The position numbers were made by a program, and so were the translations under genes. The notes beneath the pieces are model-generated. The model was given only the letters and a program-made list of their open reading frames with translations, was not told where the DNA came from and searched no databases. Shown here one piece after another: positions 54,489 through 64,000 of a stretch of DNA of 64,000 nucleotides; positions within the stretch are counted from its first letter, which is position 1, and each line of letters starts with the position of its first letter. Source of the stretch: Risungbinella massiliensis (lineage in GTDB: Bacteria > Bacillota > Bacilli > Thermoactinomycetales > Thermoactinomycetaceae); contig NZ_LN812102.1 of NCBI RefSeq assembly GCF_000942395.1, forward strand, positions 1,867,529-1,931,528. Reading direction: 5' to 3'.

Positions 54489-55554
54489 CTTGGATCTTCC
54501 TTTCCTTCCGACTTTTCTCGAACCAGAATCCAAACAGGATAAGTATTGTTCCCCCTAAGATAAAAAAGAGGGATTTGGGTAAAAAGTCGTAAGAGAAATC
54601 CACATAGTATCGAAAGATGAGCGCAGCCAAAATAAGAAGCGATGGTAAGCTACCCCTTCGCAACATCCAAATTAAAAAGATTAGCAAAAGAATGGAGAAG
54701 CCAAGTCCTAATGTTTGCGACTCCTGACCTACGAACACTTTCCAAGGATACTCAAATGTAAGAATAATCCCGTTTATACCAGATATCATCACCCCTTGCC
54801 ATTCTAGTAGTTTGCCATAAGAAGGGATCGGAAGAAAAATCATACCTAATCCCAACAGGAAGAGAACATATGGAATCCAATTCTCGTCCAACGAACTTAG
54901 TCCAATACAGGCACTTATACCATACAGAATCAACAAATTCAGAAAAAACACCATTGCTTCCGATTTTAATTCTAGTTTATGATGTATCCAATAAAGTAGA
55001 GGAAGGTATAAAATTAACACTAATGGATATTGATCATCCCACAATGCATACGTCGTGTAGATTCCCATCAGGATCGTAGAAAATAAAAAGATCCATCGAT
55101 CCTTCAAATATAATGCAAGAGCTACTCCGCCAACTGCCCAAGCTACAAAAGCTGTACCTGCTTCGGAACCTAGATGAAATGTCTGACCGATTAGAAAAAT
55201 CCCTGCACCATAGATCAACAATCCGATTGCATACATACTATAAGAAGTTCTAGGATAACTTGATTCCAAGTACCACCCTGATAGATAAAACACAATCAAA
55301 CTAACCAACAAAATAAAAAATTTACTCCAATCAGATATAACAGACCAATTCCCCGCTATAAAACTGAGGATTCCTGCTCCTACGAGTATCGCTCCTACCA
55401 AAAGAACGATTTTTAGAAAGGAAACGGAATTCTGAACTTCATATTCCTTTCTAACAGATTCAACTTGTTCTGCACTGAGAACTCCCTGTTCAATCAAATA
55501 CAACCACTCTGTTTCTAGTTGTTGGTATAGGTGTTTGGTAACTTTTCTCTTCAA
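54460..55554 (-). CDS. DUF2157 polytopic membrane protein
   Basis: 364 residues: N-terminal DUF2157 helix pair (about 1-55, LIEQGVLSAEQVESVRKEY), then about ten TM segments. No function is known for the family. TTG start at 55554 with AGGAGG eight bases upstream; a longer frame contains that site. Probably co-transcribed and translationally coupled with the GDYXXLXY gene. Confidence 0.82.
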   Translation of the reverse strand: MKRKVTKHLYQQLETEWLYLIEQGVLSAEQVESVRKEYEVQNSVSFLKIVLLVGAILVGAGILSFIAGNWSVISDWSKFFILLVSLIVFYLSGWYLESSYPRTSYSMYAIGLLIYGAGIFLIGQTFHLGSEAGTAFVAWAVGGVALALYLKDRWIFLFSTILMGIYTTYALWDDQYPLVLILYLPLLYWIHHKLELKSEAMVFFLNLLILYGISACIGLSSLDENWIPYVLFLLGLGMIFLPIPSYGKLLEWQGVMISGINGIILTFEYPWKVFVGQESQTLGLGFSILLLIFLIWMLRRGSLPSLLILAALIFRYYVDFSYDFLPKSLFFILGGTILILFGFWFEKSRKERKIQDGDSKTFTN

Positions 55555-55842
55555 ATTTATATCCCTCCTAACATAAATTTCTTTCCACAATCGTAATCCA
55601 GCCCTAAAAAATGAATATTACGTCTATTTATACTATATCACGATCTCTACATATTTAGATTCTAAGATAGAAGGGAATCAATATATACGAAATCCTGTTA
55701 TTCTGATGGACTTTTCGATAAAGAATGAATCATTCTATCTCTACAGTAAGTCCCCCACAGGCGATAAATATTTCTGTTTATGAGATGTAAATGACTTTTC
55801 CAGTGATCTTTGTCTTACATAAACTAGAACCAAAAAGCCCTG
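55555..55842. other. Gene-free stretch upstream of the DUF2157 gene
   Basis: About 290 AT-rich bases. It presumably carries the promoter of the DUF2157 pair; I recognise no gene, RNA family or clear promoter. Confidence 0.4.
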
Positions 55843-55882
55843 AAAAACCGACCAAGTCGCGATAAAGAACTGGTCGGTTTTC
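55843..55882 (-). terminator. Intrinsic terminator of spoIID
   Basis: AAACCGACCA pairs with TGGTCGGTTT, followed by TTT on the minus strand. Confidence 0.85.
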
Positions 55883-55898
55883 TATTTCGAAAGATAGC

Positions 55899-56969
55899 CT
55901 ACTTTAATCCATGCGGTTCGATTCGCACTCCTTGGTAATAATGCATTACAATCTCTTCCGCTTTCTTTCCGTCTTTAGCCATTAAATTGGCCCCCCACTG
56001 ACTCATTCCTACTCCATGACCAAATCCCAACGTTCGAAAAGTAATCCTGTCTCCTGTTATTTCCCAGGAAAAGTCAGATGAAGCCAATCCCAGTGCTTCT
56101 CTTACTTCTCGTCCTGTCCATTTTTGGTCTCCAATGATAATCGTTGCTACTCGGTTTCCTGTTGATCGTTTGGTGATAATAAAATTTTCACTTGCAATAG
56201 TAGGGAACGCTAATGGCTTTTTACTTTTTTGCGAGAGTTTCGTTGCCATTTGTTGAATGGACATACTTACTGTTTTCTCGAACTTTGGAGATTGCTGATC
56301 CCATGGAGATTCCACACTTTTGAGATAGGGATAGGCTTGTGAAAAATACTCTTCTGAGTTCTCTGTTTTACCATTGCTTGTTGAGAAGAAGGCCGCATAA
56401 ATAGGCTTTCCTTCATAGGTCAAAATTTGTCCTGATGTTTGGAGTACTGCATTCTCTAGATTTTTTATCTTTTCTTGATACGCTGAACCCCAATTACGTT
56501 GAAGTGTTTCATCTGTTTGAAATGCTTGATGTTGTACTGTATCAGTCACATGGGCATCCCCATATTTTTTCATATCAGATAAATGGGACTTCTTCAACCG
56601 ATCTACTATGTAGGTACGGGCAGCCATTGCTTGTGCTTTTAACGCTTCGATATGAAAATCAGCAGGCATCTCAGAAGCTACCACATTACGAACATAATGT
56701 TCTAGTGGATAATTTACTATTTTCTTCTCTTTTGTAAGATAGACTTTGACTGTTGGCCCTTGTAAAAGAATATCTCCCGTTGGTTGTGGTTGCGTTGGAA
56801 CCTGTATTTGCTTCGTGGAAGGCTGCTCTTTCCATTCCTTAATTGATGCAAGGTTTGTTTTTTTTGATAAAGAGGATTCCGCTGATGCCATGCTAACCAA
56901 CAAAGTCGGTATAAGTAGGATCATTAGAATCAATATTCCAATAAAAAAAGCAATCTTTTTCTTTAACAT
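55899..56969 (-). CDS. spoIID: Stage II sporulation protein D
   Basis: 356 residues: N-terminal TM/signal (about 6-28), then the SpoIID/LytB lytic transglycosylase domain with VASEMPADFHIEALKAQAMA, TSNGKTENSEEY and GFGHGVGMSQWGA. It cuts glycan strands stripped of peptide by SpoIIP and drives engulfment. It follows murA, as in B. subtilis. ATG start with GTAGGTGA upstream. Confidence 0.95.
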   Translation of the reverse strand: MLKKKIAFFIGILILMILLIPTLLVSMASAESSLSKKTNLASIKEWKEQPSTKQIQVPTQPQPTGDILLQGPTVKVYLTKEKKIVNYPLEHYVRNVVASEMPADFHIEALKAQAMAARTYIVDRLKKSHLSDMKKYGDAHVTDTVQHQAFQTDETLQRNWGSAYQEKIKNLENAVLQTSGQILTYEGKPIYAAFFSTSNGKTENSEEYFSQAYPYLKSVESPWDQQSPKFEKTVSMSIQQMATKLSQKSKKPLAFPTIASENFIITKRSTGNRVATIIIGDQKWTGREVREALGLASSDFSWEITGDRITFRTLGFGHGVGMSQWGANLMAKDGKKAEEIVMHYYQGVRIEPHGLK

Positions 56970-57035
56970 AGTGATTCACCTACGTTTCTACTAGTCTTCT
57001 CTCTAAAACTATGTAAGTCATAGAATCATAGAACC

Positions 57036-57075
57036 AAAAAAAGACAGACTCCCTTAAAAGGATCTGCCTTTTTTT
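57036..57075 (-). terminator. Terminator between murA and spoIID
   Basis: GGCAGATCC pairs imperfectly with GGGAGTCTGTC, followed on the minus strand by TTTTTTT. Confidence 0.7.
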
Positions 57076-57135
57076 ATATCAATATCTAGTAATACACAAA
57101 GAGAGTTTCCAAAACATTCACTAGAAAATCGCTTT

Positions 57136-58440
57136 TTATGCGTAATTTTTTTGATCTGATTTTGCTTCTGTTTCGCCTTCTACAAACGGCACACGTTCGA
57201 TCTTGGCACCCATTGCATTCAATTTCTCGACGATTCCTACATAACCACGGTCAATGTGGTGAAGCTCCGTTACTTCTGTCTTCCCTTCTGCGATCATTCC
57301 CAACAATATGAGCGCAGCACCTGCACGAAGGTCTGTAGCTTTTACTTGAGCGCCTGACAGTGGACTACCGCCTTCTACAATCGCAGTACGACCATCTACT
57401 TTAATATGGGCATTCATTCGTTTGAATTCTTCTACATGCATATAACGATTTTCAAAAACCGTTTCTGTCATGATACTAGTTCCTTCTGCTGCAACCTGTA
57501 AGGCCATCATCTGAGATTGCATATCAGTAGGGAATCCAGGGTATGGAAGAGTTTTGATATCAGCTGGCTTTAGCGGACCTTCACGACGAACCAAAATACC
57601 ATTTTCTCCTTCCATCACCGTAACACCCATCTCACGCAGTTTGGCAAGCACTGGGCCTAGATGATCAGGAATCGCTCCCTCTACAAAAACTTCTCCACCT
57701 GTGATAGCACCAGCAACTAGATACGTACCTGCTTCGATCCGGTCTGGAATAACGGTATATTCGCTACCACGAAGGAAGTCTACACCTTCAATCCGAATCA
57801 CATCGGTACCCGCACCACGGACATTCGCTCCCATGCTATTGAGGAAATTCGCCAAATCCACAATTTCCGGCTCACATGCAGCATTTTCAATGGTGGTACG
57901 ACCTTCTGCTAAAGTAGCTGCCATCATGATATTTTGCGTTGCTCCAACACTTGGAAAGTCCAAATAGATCGGTGCTCCTTTGAGCCGATCTTGTACAAAG
58001 CCATCAATATGTCCTGCATGTACTTCAAAACGGACTCCCAATGCTTCTAAGCCTTTCAGATGAAGGTCAATCGGACGACTACCGATTGCGCAACCACCTG
58101 GCAAAGGAATTCGTGCATATTTCTTGCGTGCAAGAAGTGGTCCCATTACCAAGAAAGAGGCTCTCATCTTGCGCACTAAATCATATGGTGCATCGAGATT
58201 TGGTAGGTCTTCAGCCGTGATCGAGACACTTTCTTCGTTTAGCTCTACTCTTGCTCCCAAGCTCTCTAACATTTGTGTAATCGTTTTGACATCCTCTAGC
58301 ATAGGTACTTCTAAGATGTGATTAGTACCACGAGATGCAAGAAGAGATGCTACTAAGATTGGTAGTACGGCATTCTTGGCCCCACTCGCTTTTACTCGTC
58401 CTTTTAATTTCGCTCCACCGTGCACAATAATTTTTTCCAT
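57136..58440 (-). CDS. murA: UDP-N-acetylglucosamine 1-carboxyvinyltransferase MurA
   Basis: 434 residues, two inverted alpha/beta domains. Catalytic Cys in [12 protein letters not shown] (the residue fosfomycin modifies), with [13 protein letters not shown] at the N-terminus. First committed step of peptidoglycan synthesis. It follows ywmB with a 20-base gap and is probably co-transcribed with it. Confidence 0.97.
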   Translation of the reverse strand: MEKIIVHGGAKLKGRVKASGAKNAVLPILVASLLASRGTNHILEVPMLEDVKTITQMLESLGARVELNEESVSITAEDLPNLDAPYDLVRKMRASFLVMGPLLARKKYARIPLPGGCAIGSRPIDLHLKGLEALGVRFEVHAGHIDGFVQDRLKGAPIYLDFPSVGATQNIMMAATLAEGRTTIENAACEPEIVDLANFLNSMGANVRGAGTDVIRIEGVDFLRGSEYTVIPDRIEAGTYLVAGAITGGEVFVEGAIPDHLGPVLAKLREMGVTVMEGENGILVRREGPLKPADIKTLPYPGFPTDMQSQMMALQVAAEGTSIMTETVFENRYMHVEEFKRMNAHIKVDGRTAIVEGGSPLSGAQVKATDLRAGAALILLGMIAEGKTEVTELHHIDRGYVGIVEKLNAMGAKIERVPFVEGETEAKSDQKNYA

Positions 58441-58460
58441 ATTTTTCGCCTCCGCTTCAA

Positions 58461-59189
58461 TCAGTATTCCATGGTGATAATGGGAGTTCCAATCGTCACA
58501 ATCGTCTTGGATTGGTCATCACTGTATCTCGCAGCCACTTGAACATTCATCCAGCTTTTCCCTGTCGCAAGTTGTCCAGTTAAAAGAGGACTCTGTGCTG
58601 AGACTGCTAGGGTACGTTTCGTAACCATTCCTTCTACTTGTTTGGCATCTAACAAGTTCAATATTTGATTTATCGTCCCTTGTAATTCTAACTCTCTCTT
58701 TGATTCCCACTGATAGGAAACATGATAATCTAATATTAGTCCAAAAGATAGTAATAAGGATTGAAGATCTTCTTTTATAAAGAGCCACTGTGGATCTGGA
58801 GTCCCGGTTTCTTGTATAGAGAGTACCACATACGGTTGCACAAAGTCAGCCTTTGGACGATCTTGGACGATTTGCAATTGATAGTGCTTATTGAGAGATC
58901 GTTTTTCCGCCTGATACCGAATACCATCTAGGTCTACATCTTTTTGGACAGAAGACAAAGATAGATGATTTGCCAGATCTGTAACAAAGCGATCTACATC
59001 TTTTGCTGCCATCTGCTGTTTTGTTCGTCCACTAAAATGATACTGAGTCTGTTTTGCTTCTAATGAAAGATTAGATGCTATTTCCACTAAAATCTCTTCA
59101 TTGGTTTTGGTAGTAAATCTGCTTCCTAGTAATACAAGACTAATAACAAGCCATCCACATGCAAAAAGTATGGTAGTACGTTTTTTCAT
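58461..59189 (-). CDS. ywmB: YwmB-family secreted protein
   Basis: 242 residues: signal peptide or TM anchor (about 5-25), no catalytic motif I can see. The name rests on position immediately before murA and spoIID (as in B. subtilis), size and the two-lobed YwmB-like pattern. Function unknown, possibly linked to wall synthesis. ATG at 59189 after GAGGGGAAAAC. Confidence 0.75.
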   Translation of the reverse strand: MKKRTTILFACGWLVISLVLLGSRFTTKTNEEILVEIASNLSLEAKQTQYHFSGRTKQQMAAKDVDRFVTDLANHLSLSSVQKDVDLDGIRYQAEKRSLNKHYQLQIVQDRPKADFVQPYVVLSIQETGTPDPQWLFIKEDLQSLLLSFGLILDYHVSYQWESKRELELQGTINQILNLLDAKQVEGMVTKRTLAVSAQSPLLTGQLATGKSWMNVQVAARYSDDQSKTIVTIGTPIITMEY

Positions 59190-59295
59190 TTGTTTTCCCC
59201 TCACAACCTGTTTGCTACCATCATTGACGGAGCAGCCAAAAGTTATGCAAGGATTTTCCAGAAAGTTTTCACTCGTCCAAACATTACTTCATATA

Positions 59296-59538
59296 CTAAA
59301 AAAGTGTTTGACCGATCAGGCGTGACCAATCGAGATAATCAATTAGAAAACGAGCAACTTGATGACCAATCGCAACAGAAAGCAAGATTAGTAGTGCTCT
59401 CGCCTGACTTGGGTTCGGCACTCGCAACCATTTTTCTAGTTTTACGTTCCATAATACCCGCCAAGCAAAGACGATACAGACGAGAGAGATACAGATGTTG
59501 ATGATTGCAGATACCCCTAGGGTCATGGTTGCCTCCAT
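59296..59538 (-). CDS. DUF1146 (YwzB-like) small membrane protein
   Basis: 80 residues, two TM segments (about 10-30 and 48-68), with the family-like WRVLWNVKLEKW and ARALLILLSVAIGHQVARFL. ywzB lies between the energy operon (atp) and ywmB in B. subtilis; here it lies between nuo and ywmB. The ATG at 59538 follows GGGGGTGC; the ATG four codons later is possible. Confidence 0.8.
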   Translation of the reverse strand: MEATMTLGVSAIINICISLVCIVFAWRVLWNVKLEKWLRVPNPSQARALLILLSVAIGHQVARFLIDYLDWSRLIGQTLF

Positions 59539-59713
59539 CTTATGCACCCCCTCTATGATCGGTTCGCCTCACAACAAGTACATGGTACCACAAATGACGA
59601 GTTTCGCAAAAAAAATACAGAGTATTCACGAAAAACCTCATTTCTTTTTCAATAAAGATTCGTTTTTTGCTCTAAAAAAGGGCAAAAACTAGAGCTATTT
59701 CATACTCTTGGCA

Positions 59714-59746
59714 GAAAAAGAGCACTAGTATTCGAAACTAGTGCTT
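59714..59746 (-). terminator. Intrinsic terminator of the nuo operon
   Basis: AGCACTAGT pairs with ACTAGTGCT (9 bp perfect), followed on the minus strand by TTTTTC. Confidence 0.88.
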
Positions 59747-59812
59747 GTTTCATTCTATCTTCTAATTTCCTGATTTCCAAGTTATTTTTTCTCATTTAGA
59801 TTTTCTAAGTCA

Positions 59813-61285
59813 TCAAAAGAGAGTTGGAATCTGATCGAGCACTAATCCTGGTAAAATTCCTAACAAAAGGGTTCCTACTAAACTTATCAAAATTACCAGA
59901 CCCGCTCCAAAAGGAACAGGTAAACTCTCTGTTTCCTGTGTAGATTCCACAAAATACATCTGACGAATAATACGGAAATAGACAGCATAGGAGATGACCG
60001 TGCTGATCAGCATGACGGTAACAAGGACATATGATCCCACCGATAAAGCCCCCAATAGTAGATAGAACTTCCCGATAAACCCACCTGTTAAGGGGATTCC
60101 CGCCATCGCGATCAAAAAGAACGAAAAGGCAAAAGCCAAGAGAGGCGATCGTTTAGCTAAACCTTGAAAACGATTTAATTCTGCCTCCTTTTCAGCATTT
60201 TCGACAATGCTTAAAACCGCCAAAGATCCTAAGCTCATCAGCAAATACGCAGCTAAATAAAAATACAAACTTGGTAGTAAAAAGCTCGGTATCTGTAAGC
60301 TACTACCTGTTGTTTCACTCACAAAAGCCACTAGCAAATAACCAGCGTGAGTAATGCTAGAATAAGCGAGAATCCGTTTTACATTGTTCTGTCGAAGAGC
60401 AACTATTGCTCCCCACAACATGCTGAGCATTGCAATTAACAAGAAAGCTGGTTGTAATACTTGTTGCCATTGACCATCACTAGAAAAAGCAAAGCCTACT
60501 AAAAATACTCTTAGTGCTAGCAAAAAAGCGGCTGTTTTGGAAACGATCGATAAGAAGGCAATGACACTTCCCGACGCACCTTGATATACATCAGGTACCC
60601 ACATATGAAAAGGTGCTGTTGCCATCTTAAAACCAACTCCCACTAACAGAAAAAAGAAAGCGATATAGAAATAAGGTTCATAGCCCATCTGATAGACGCT
60701 TGGTAATGAATAAGCAATCTCTCTTAGATTGGTGGATCCAGTAATTCCATAGAGAAAAGAGGAACCATAGAGGAAAAAGGCAGATGATACTCCTCCATAG
60801 ACAACATATTTCCATGCAGACTCATTGGAATCCGCTCGATCTTTTTGCAAACCTACTAGGATATAAGCAGAAAGACTGAGTAACTCCATCCCTACATATA
60901 ACGTAATGAGATCATTGGAAGAAGTTAAAATCATTGCCCCAAGGGTCGCCGTTAGTAGAAGTACATAGAACTCTCCTTCGGCAAACTTCCGCTCCCCTGT
61001 AAAAGAGGAAGAAAGGAGAACCACCATTGCAGTTCCAATCACTAACAGTAACTTAATCGCTTGACTGTATGCCTCAATCAGATAGGTGTCTTCTAGAATA
61101 GATACACTCGATGATCCCATTTCCGATATGAGAAAGTAAGCAGATGCACCTAATGAAGCAAGTGTTAGTAAATAGATCAAAAAGCGGGATTCCTCTTTTT
61201 TTAGCAATAACTCAACTAACAAGATTACTGCGGCGGCAACAGCGAGAATGCATTCTGGCGCCAGTAAGTTCCATGGTATATTCAT
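59813..61285 (-). CDS. nuoN: NADH-quinone oxidoreductase subunit N
   Basis: 490 residues, about 14 TM segments, antiporter-like proton channel of complex I. Typical segments: LLSLSAYILVGLQKD, GSVIAFLSIVSKTAAF and NNVKRILAYSSITHAGYLL. Last gene of the operon, four bases after nuoM. Confidence 0.95.
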   Translation of the reverse strand: MNIPWNLLAPECILAVAAAVILLVELLLKKEESRFLIYLLTLASLGASAYFLISEMGSSSVSILEDTYLIEAYSQAIKLLLVIGTAMVVLLSSSFTGERKFAEGEFYVLLLTATLGAMILTSSNDLITLYVGMELLSLSAYILVGLQKDRADSNESAWKYVVYGGVSSAFFLYGSSFLYGITGSTNLREIAYSLPSVYQMGYEPYFYIAFFFLLVGVGFKMATAPFHMWVPDVYQGASGSVIAFLSIVSKTAAFLLALRVFLVGFAFSSDGQWQQVLQPAFLLIAMLSMLWGAIVALRQNNVKRILAYSSITHAGYLLVAFVSETTGSSLQIPSFLLPSLYFYLAAYLLMSLGSLAVLSIVENAEKEAELNRFQGLAKRSPLLAFAFSFFLIAMAGIPLTGGFIGKFYLLLGALSVGSYVLVTVMLISTVISYAVYFRIIRQMYFVESTQETESLPVPFGAGLVILISLVGTLLLGILPGLVLDQIPTLF

Positions 61286-61289
61286 CAGC

Positions 61290-62801
61290 TTATTGCCCCC
61301 TCATCCAAGAAAATGCTTCTACCGTTTGTTGAACTGGACCTAATATATTTCCTGGTGCAACCCCGATCCAAATAATTGCCAGCACAAGTACCAACATCGG
61401 AATGGATTCTGATAACCGGAGATCAGCCCATTCGGTTGCTTTCTCCTTTGTCTGACCAAAAGTGATCGTTAGAACTGCACGTAAAACATAGAGAGCTGCC
61501 AAGATTAAACCTAGCGACGCTACCGCAGCCCAAACCGGCTGTGTTTCATAAAGCCCCATCAAAGCATAGAACTCACTGATAAACCCAGATAGTCCAGGTA
61601 GGCCTAGTAATCCTAATCCTCCAACTAAGAATATCCCCGAAAAGACAGGCATCGTTTTGGCCAGTCCCCCAAGATCCGACAGTAATGTGCTATTGGATCT
61701 CTCTACTAAACTTCCTACAAGGAAGAACAATAGTGCAGAAAGTAGTCCATGGGAGATGCTTTGTAGAATCGCACCTTGGAGACCTGTTTGTGTCCCTGCA
61801 GCAATTCCTAACAAGATAATTCCCATATGACTAATGCTAGAATAAGCGAGCACTAGGCGCAGTTCTTTTTGGACATAAGCTAGAATTGCCCCATAGAACA
61901 AATTAATCAGTCCCAACACGAGCAAAACAGTACTCGCCTTTTGAACATAAGTAGGAAACCACTCTACTCCAAAGCGCAGGATACCGTAAGAACCAATCTT
62001 GAGTAGTACTCCAGAGTGTATCATCACAACGGAAGTTGGGGCCTCTTTATGTACACGGAGCATCCATGTATGGAAAGGGAATGCAGGCAATTTAATTGCA
62101 AAGGCGAGAAGAAATGCGACAAAACAGGCAACCACTAAAGGTACTTCAGTACCAACTTCCGCCACTCCTCTAGCCAAAGCTGTCCGAACCTCTGGATATT
62201 CCGTTGTCCCTATCAAAATTTGAATCACTAGAATCGCAACTAATAGAATCGCAGAACCGATTCCATTGTAGAGGAGGAAATAAAATGCTGCCTTGATCCG
62301 GCCTGCCTGCCCCCAGATCCCGATTAAAAAGAACGTTGCAACTAACGTAATCTCAAAAAATAAAAAGAACAACAATAGGTTCTGTGACACAAAAACTCCT
62401 GTTACACCAATTTCTAAAAATAAAAGTAGCAGGTAGAAAGTTTTGACCCGATTACGAATGGAGGAAGACGCAATCATCGCAATCATAACCAAAAAAGTAG
62501 CTAACAATAAAAATGGTATGGAAAGTCCATCTACCCCCAAATGATAGGCAAAATTCCACTCCCCACTATCTATTAGATGAATGGAGAACCATTCCACTTT
62601 CTCTTGAAAAAGGATCGTACTTGACGTAATTTGGTGATTCCAAAATACATATAGTGCAAGTAAAAAAGGGATAAAGCTCGTTCCAATCGCCGTAAATCTA
62701 GTTCCTGTGACACTTTTAGATGGCAACAAACCTATCACAACGATACCTAGTAACGGTGTAAAGATGATCAATGAAAGGATCCAATCAGTAAGCCAACTCA
62801 T
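61290..62801 (-). CDS. nuoM: NADH-quinone oxidoreductase subunit M
   Basis: 503 residues, about 14 TM segments. LPAFPFHTWMLRVHKEAPT and LRLVLAYSSISHMGIILLGI are conserved in NuoM and include the channel His/Lys residues. Start overlaps the nuoL stop by four bases (ATGA). Confidence 0.96.
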   Translation of the reverse strand: MSWLTDWILSLIIFTPLLGIVVIGLLPSKSVTGTRFTAIGTSFIPFLLALYVFWNHQITSSTILFQEKVEWFSIHLIDSGEWNFAYHLGVDGLSIPFLLLATFLVMIAMIASSSIRNRVKTFYLLLLFLEIGVTGVFVSQNLLLFFLFFEITLVATFFLIGIWGQAGRIKAAFYFLLYNGIGSAILLVAILVIQILIGTTEYPEVRTALARGVAEVGTEVPLVVACFVAFLLAFAIKLPAFPFHTWMLRVHKEAPTSVVMIHSGVLLKIGSYGILRFGVEWFPTYVQKASTVLLVLGLINLFYGAILAYVQKELRLVLAYSSISHMGIILLGIAAGTQTGLQGAILQSISHGLLSALLFFLVGSLVERSNSTLLSDLGGLAKTMPVFSGIFLVGGLGLLGLPGLSGFISEFYALMGLYETQPVWAAVASLGLILAALYVLRAVLTITFGQTKEKATEWADLRLSESIPMLVLVLAIIWIGVAPGNILGPVQQTVEAFSWMRGQ

Positions 62802-64000
62802 GGTAACAACCTCCCAACAGTCAATCCGAGGAAGAGGACGACCATCCCGATTAGACTAACAAGTAAATATCGTTGTACTTGTCCGTCTTGGAACTTGGAG
62901 CCACCTTTTCCAATCATCTGGACAAACCAAGTAGTTCCTTTTGCCAAGGCTCCGATTCCAAAGCGATCTAGTCCTGTTAAAATCCAACCTAGTCCCTTTA
63001 GTGGATAGACAAAGGCCACTTGGTACATTTCATTTACATAAAAAGCTCTACGAACAAATTGACGAACCATTGGTAGACCAGCTGTTAATTTGGCAGATTT
63101 CCCTGGTTGGCGAACATACAAGAAATAAGCTAATGCAATACCAAGAACAGAAACTCCAGTTGCCAGAATAGGGATCCATATAGGAGTAACAACATGCTCA
63201 TTCTCTTGTAAAAAGGCAGTAAAGTGTGTAGTAGGAAACTGTAAAAACCCAACCAATACACTAAGAGTTGCTAGAAAATAGAGTGGCACTCTAGTAAAAG
63301 CTCCTACTTTCTGATATACATTGCGTTTTTCTTCTCCCCAAAAGATAGTGAAAAAGAGACGGAACATATAAAAAGCCGTTAACATAGCACCTACTACAGC
63401 AATTACAAATAAGACAAGGTGCCCCGATTGATAAACAGAGACGAGAATCTCATCTTTCGAGAAAAAGCCAGAGAAAGGAGGAATCCCTGCAATCGCCAAG
63501 CACCCGGTCAAAAACAGGACACCTAATCCTTTTTCTCGTTTCCAAAGTCCACCCATCTTCCGTATATCTTGATGGTGGTGATAAACAAGCATGATCGCCC
63601 CCGCTCCTAAAAATAGCAAGGCTTTAAAGAATGCGTGGGTAAGCAGATGAAAGGTACCTGCTACCGTGCTACCAGAACCTAGTGCCAGCATCATGTAGCC
63701 CAACTGACTGACAGTAGAATATGCCAAGATACGTTTGAGATCATTCTGTCCGATTGCGACAATCGCAGCAAAGATAGCTGTAATTCCTCCAACATATGCT
63801 ACGACATTCAATGCCACTGTACTCGCCTCAAAGACAGGGAACGTAAATGCCACCAGATACACCCCTGCGGCTACCATCGTCGCTGCATGGATCAACGCAC
63901 TGACGGGAGTAGGTCCTTCCATCGCATCAGGAAGCCAAGTATGTAGCGGGAGTTGACCTGATTTTCCAACTGCTCCAATAAAGAGAGAGATTGCAATCAA
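62798..64000 (-). CDS. nuoL: NADH-quinone oxidoreductase subunit L (5' end outside window)
   Basis: 400 C-terminal residues are visible. GKSGQLPLHTWLPDAMEGPT and NDLKRILAYSTVSQLGYMML are NuoL signatures, and the long C-terminal helix region follows. It completes the run nuoL-nuoM-nuoN of complex I proton-pumping subunits. Confidence 0.96.
   Translation of the reverse strand: MIAISLFIGAVGKSGQLPLHTWLPDAMEGPTPVSALIHAATMVAAGVYLVAFTFPVFEASTVALNVVAYVGGITAIFAAIVAIGQNDLKRILAYSTVSQLGYMMLALGSGSTVAGTFHLLTHAFFKALLFLGAGAIMLVYHHHQDIRKMGGLWKREKGLGVLFLTGCLAIAGIPPFSGFFSKDEILVSVYQSGHLVLFVIAVVGAMLTAFYMFRLFFTIFWGEEKRNVYQKVGAFTRVPLYFLATLSVLVGFLQFPTTHFTAFLQENEHVVTPIWIPILATGVSVLGIALAYFLYVRQPGKSAKLTAGLPMVRQFVRRAFYVNEMYQVAFVYPLKGLGWILTGLDRFGIGALAKGTTWFVQMIGKGGSKFQDGQVQRYLLVSLIGMVVLFLGLTVGRLLP

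Noticed and set aside
1-64000. CRISPR array, prophage or complete insertion sequence
   Set aside because: No regularly spaced repeats, phage structural genes or intact transposase were seen.

Overview
The window looks like the chromosome of a low-GC, spore-forming, single-membrane Firmicute of the order Bacillales. It carries sporulation genes (spoIIID, spoIIQ, spoIID, splB), competence genes (comFA, comFC), a B. subtilis-like backbone (hpf, secA, prfB, ftsE, ftsX, ctpB; ywmB, murA, spoIID), Firmicute riboswitches, strong AGGAGG ribosome binding sites and many TTG/GTG starts. A proton-pumping NADH dehydrogenase (nuo) with this gene mix would suit a Thermoactinomycetaceae-like lineage, but that placement is inference. 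I saw no rRNA, tRNA, CRISPR array or intact transposase. Most genes are on the minus strand.

Positions 1-7754 are a cell-wall and division block: ftsE and ftsX are followed by three tandem EnvC-like M23 peptidase genes, a CtpB-type protease and the start of a MinJ-like membrane protein. Positions 8018-10625 hold argG and argH, with an ArgR-like operator on the promoter, divergent from a CorA transporter and a polysaccharide deacetylase lipoprotein. Positions 12792-15773 hold a three-gene set (Asp-rich lipoprotein, glutathionylspermidine-synthase-like ATP-grasp ligase, acidic protein of unknown function) next to a TerC exporter under a yybP-ykoY manganese riboswitch. Positions 15826-30473 run through an ankyrin lipoprotein, prfB with its programmed +1 frameshift, secA, a glycosyltransferase/UDP-GlcNAc 2-epimerase pair, a cation/proton antiporter, hpf with a sigma-H-type promoter, a polar amino acid ABC transporter and HU.

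Positions 30546-40737 hold comFC and comFA, metK, two LytR-CpsA-Psr wall-polymer ligases, a YigZ-family protein and metNIQ under a SAM-I riboswitch. Positions 41024-47738 are a surface-polysaccharide region: an initiating sugar transferase, a 4-epimerase and a WbpA-WbpE-WbpB-WbpD set. With the 2-epimerase at 24118-25185 these could make UDP-ManNAc(3NAc)A, a diacetamido uronic acid sugar. The same CTGTAACAT-type motif lies upstream of both the wbp operon and the sugar transferase. Two unlisted small membrane proteins (36 and 46 residues) flank this region.

Positions 47886-64000 hold fabZ, an ACT-domain malic enzyme, a CDP-alcohol phosphatidyltransferase with a decayed TnpB/omega-RNA end of an IS200/IS605-type element against its stop codon, an EpuA-domain protein, spoIIID, spoIIQ, splB, two membrane proteins, spoIID, murA, ywmB, a DUF1146 protein and the end of the nuo operon (nuoL partial, nuoM, nuoN).
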